Source: a virus
Length of the DNA: 35,102 nt
Virus record (IMG/VR): IMGVR_UViG_3300020034_000049
Coordinates: 1 to 35,102 of that record
Strand: one strand, 5' to 3'
Position 1 is the stretch's first letter; each line of letters begins with the position of its first letter. Under the pieces are notes generated by a model. The model worked only from the letters and a program-made list of their open reading frames with translations, ran no database searches and was not told the DNA's origin. Both the position numbers and the translations under genes were made by a program. Below, one piece after another: positions 34,854 through 35,102 of the stretch.

Positions 34854-34882
34854 GCCGGTGGATAATTAAATCCACCGGCTTG
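34851..34882 (-). terminator. Terminator of the right-edge gene
   Basis: A perfect 12-bp stem (caagccggtgga / tccaccggcttg) with an eight-base A+T loop, nine bases after the stop of the 34892 gene; TTGCATC follows on the minus strand. Confidence 0.8.
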
Positions 34883-34891
34883 TTGAGATAT

Positions 34892-35102
34892 TCAGGACTT
34901 GGAAGCAAACGCGGCAGCAGCAGCCTCGACCGCCTTGGTGGACAGTCGCCCACGCTTGCCAGCGTCAGTACCGGCCAGGGTGCGTGCCTCGGACGCGGGC
35001 ACCTTGACAAGCTTCGTGTGCGACTTGCCCGTGGCGGTCACGCCCTTGACCTTGAGCGTCACACTCGCCGTGTCGCGCACCTTCGCCGAAGCATCGTATG
35101 CC
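34892..35102 (-). CDS. Ala/Lys-rich protein, C-terminal part (runs off the right edge)
   Basis: The frame is open to the window edge; a GTG at 35080 is only a possible internal start. The visible 69 residues (AYDASAKVRDTASVTLKVKG onward) have a beta-rich start and end in a basic, then Ala-rich tail (GKRGRLSTKAVEAAAAAFASKS). Codon use is much richer in G+C than in neighbouring genes. This may mark recent acquisition or strong expression. Function unknown. Confidence 0.6.
   Translation of the reverse strand, partial: AYDASAKVRDTASVTLKVKGVTATGKSHTKLVKVPASEARTLAGTDAGKRGRLSTKAVEAAAAAFASKS

Noticed and set aside
1-35102. CRISPR array, insertion sequence, integrase or attachment site
   Set aside because: No regularly spaced repeat series, transposase, recombinase motifs or tRNA-linked core duplications were found.

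Overview
The window is a stretch of a tailed double-stranded DNA phage genome, probably a siphovirus of an actinobacterium. The phage call rests on an HK97-type order of virion genes on the minus strand: portal, protease/scaffold, major capsid, head-tail adaptor, head closure, tail completion, tail terminator, major tail protein, frameshifted tail chaperones, tape measure. No sheath, integrase or terminase is visible here. The actinobacterial host is an inference from ThyX, a cobalamin-type (class II) ribonucleotide reductase, an actinobacterial-style secreted M15-like protein, and many genes that appear to be leaderless. By eye the sequence is moderately A+T-rich; I did not compute composition.

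Layout. (1) 1-17.4 kb, minus strand, read right to left: virion module, with fibre-like genes between capsid and adaptor and an HNH endonuclease between adaptor and head closure. (2) 17.6-25.6 kb, minus: LamG-like fibre protein, M15-type endolysin, class II ribonucleotide reductase carrying two inteins, a tiny ORF, and a glycosyltransferase. (3) 25.8-30.2 kb, plus: an operon of small proteins (several Cys-rich) with a tRNA-Thr, ThyX, a membrane-anchored M15-like protein and a secreted small protein. It converges on a bidirectional terminator at 30.4 kb. (4) 30.4-35.1 kb, minus: small probably early genes, including an L7/L12-like mini-protein, a DUF7178-like protein and a minimal kinase-like protein, with a repeat-rich non-coding region at 30.64-31.22 kb.

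Transcription logic. Two patterns recur. First, at least seven genes have a sigma70-type -10 box 6-7 nt before the ATG and no Shine-Dalgarno sequence, which predicts leaderless mRNAs. Second, several operons are separated by a terminator hairpin whose downstream tail is also the -35 element of the next promoter. Translational control is also suggested: a -1 frameshift in the tail chaperones, an internal scaffold start inside the protease gene, a hairpin that would hide the endolysin ribosome-binding site on read-through RNA (like T4 gene e), and a hairpin lying between a strong Shine-Dalgarno and its start codon at 11.06-11.13 kb.

Nucleotide metabolism (ribonucleotide reductase, ThyX) would feed DNA replication. 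The endolysin, LamG protein, glycosyltransferase and secreted proteins would act at the cell envelope or on the virion. Annotation is by reading motifs and gene order only; no searches were run.
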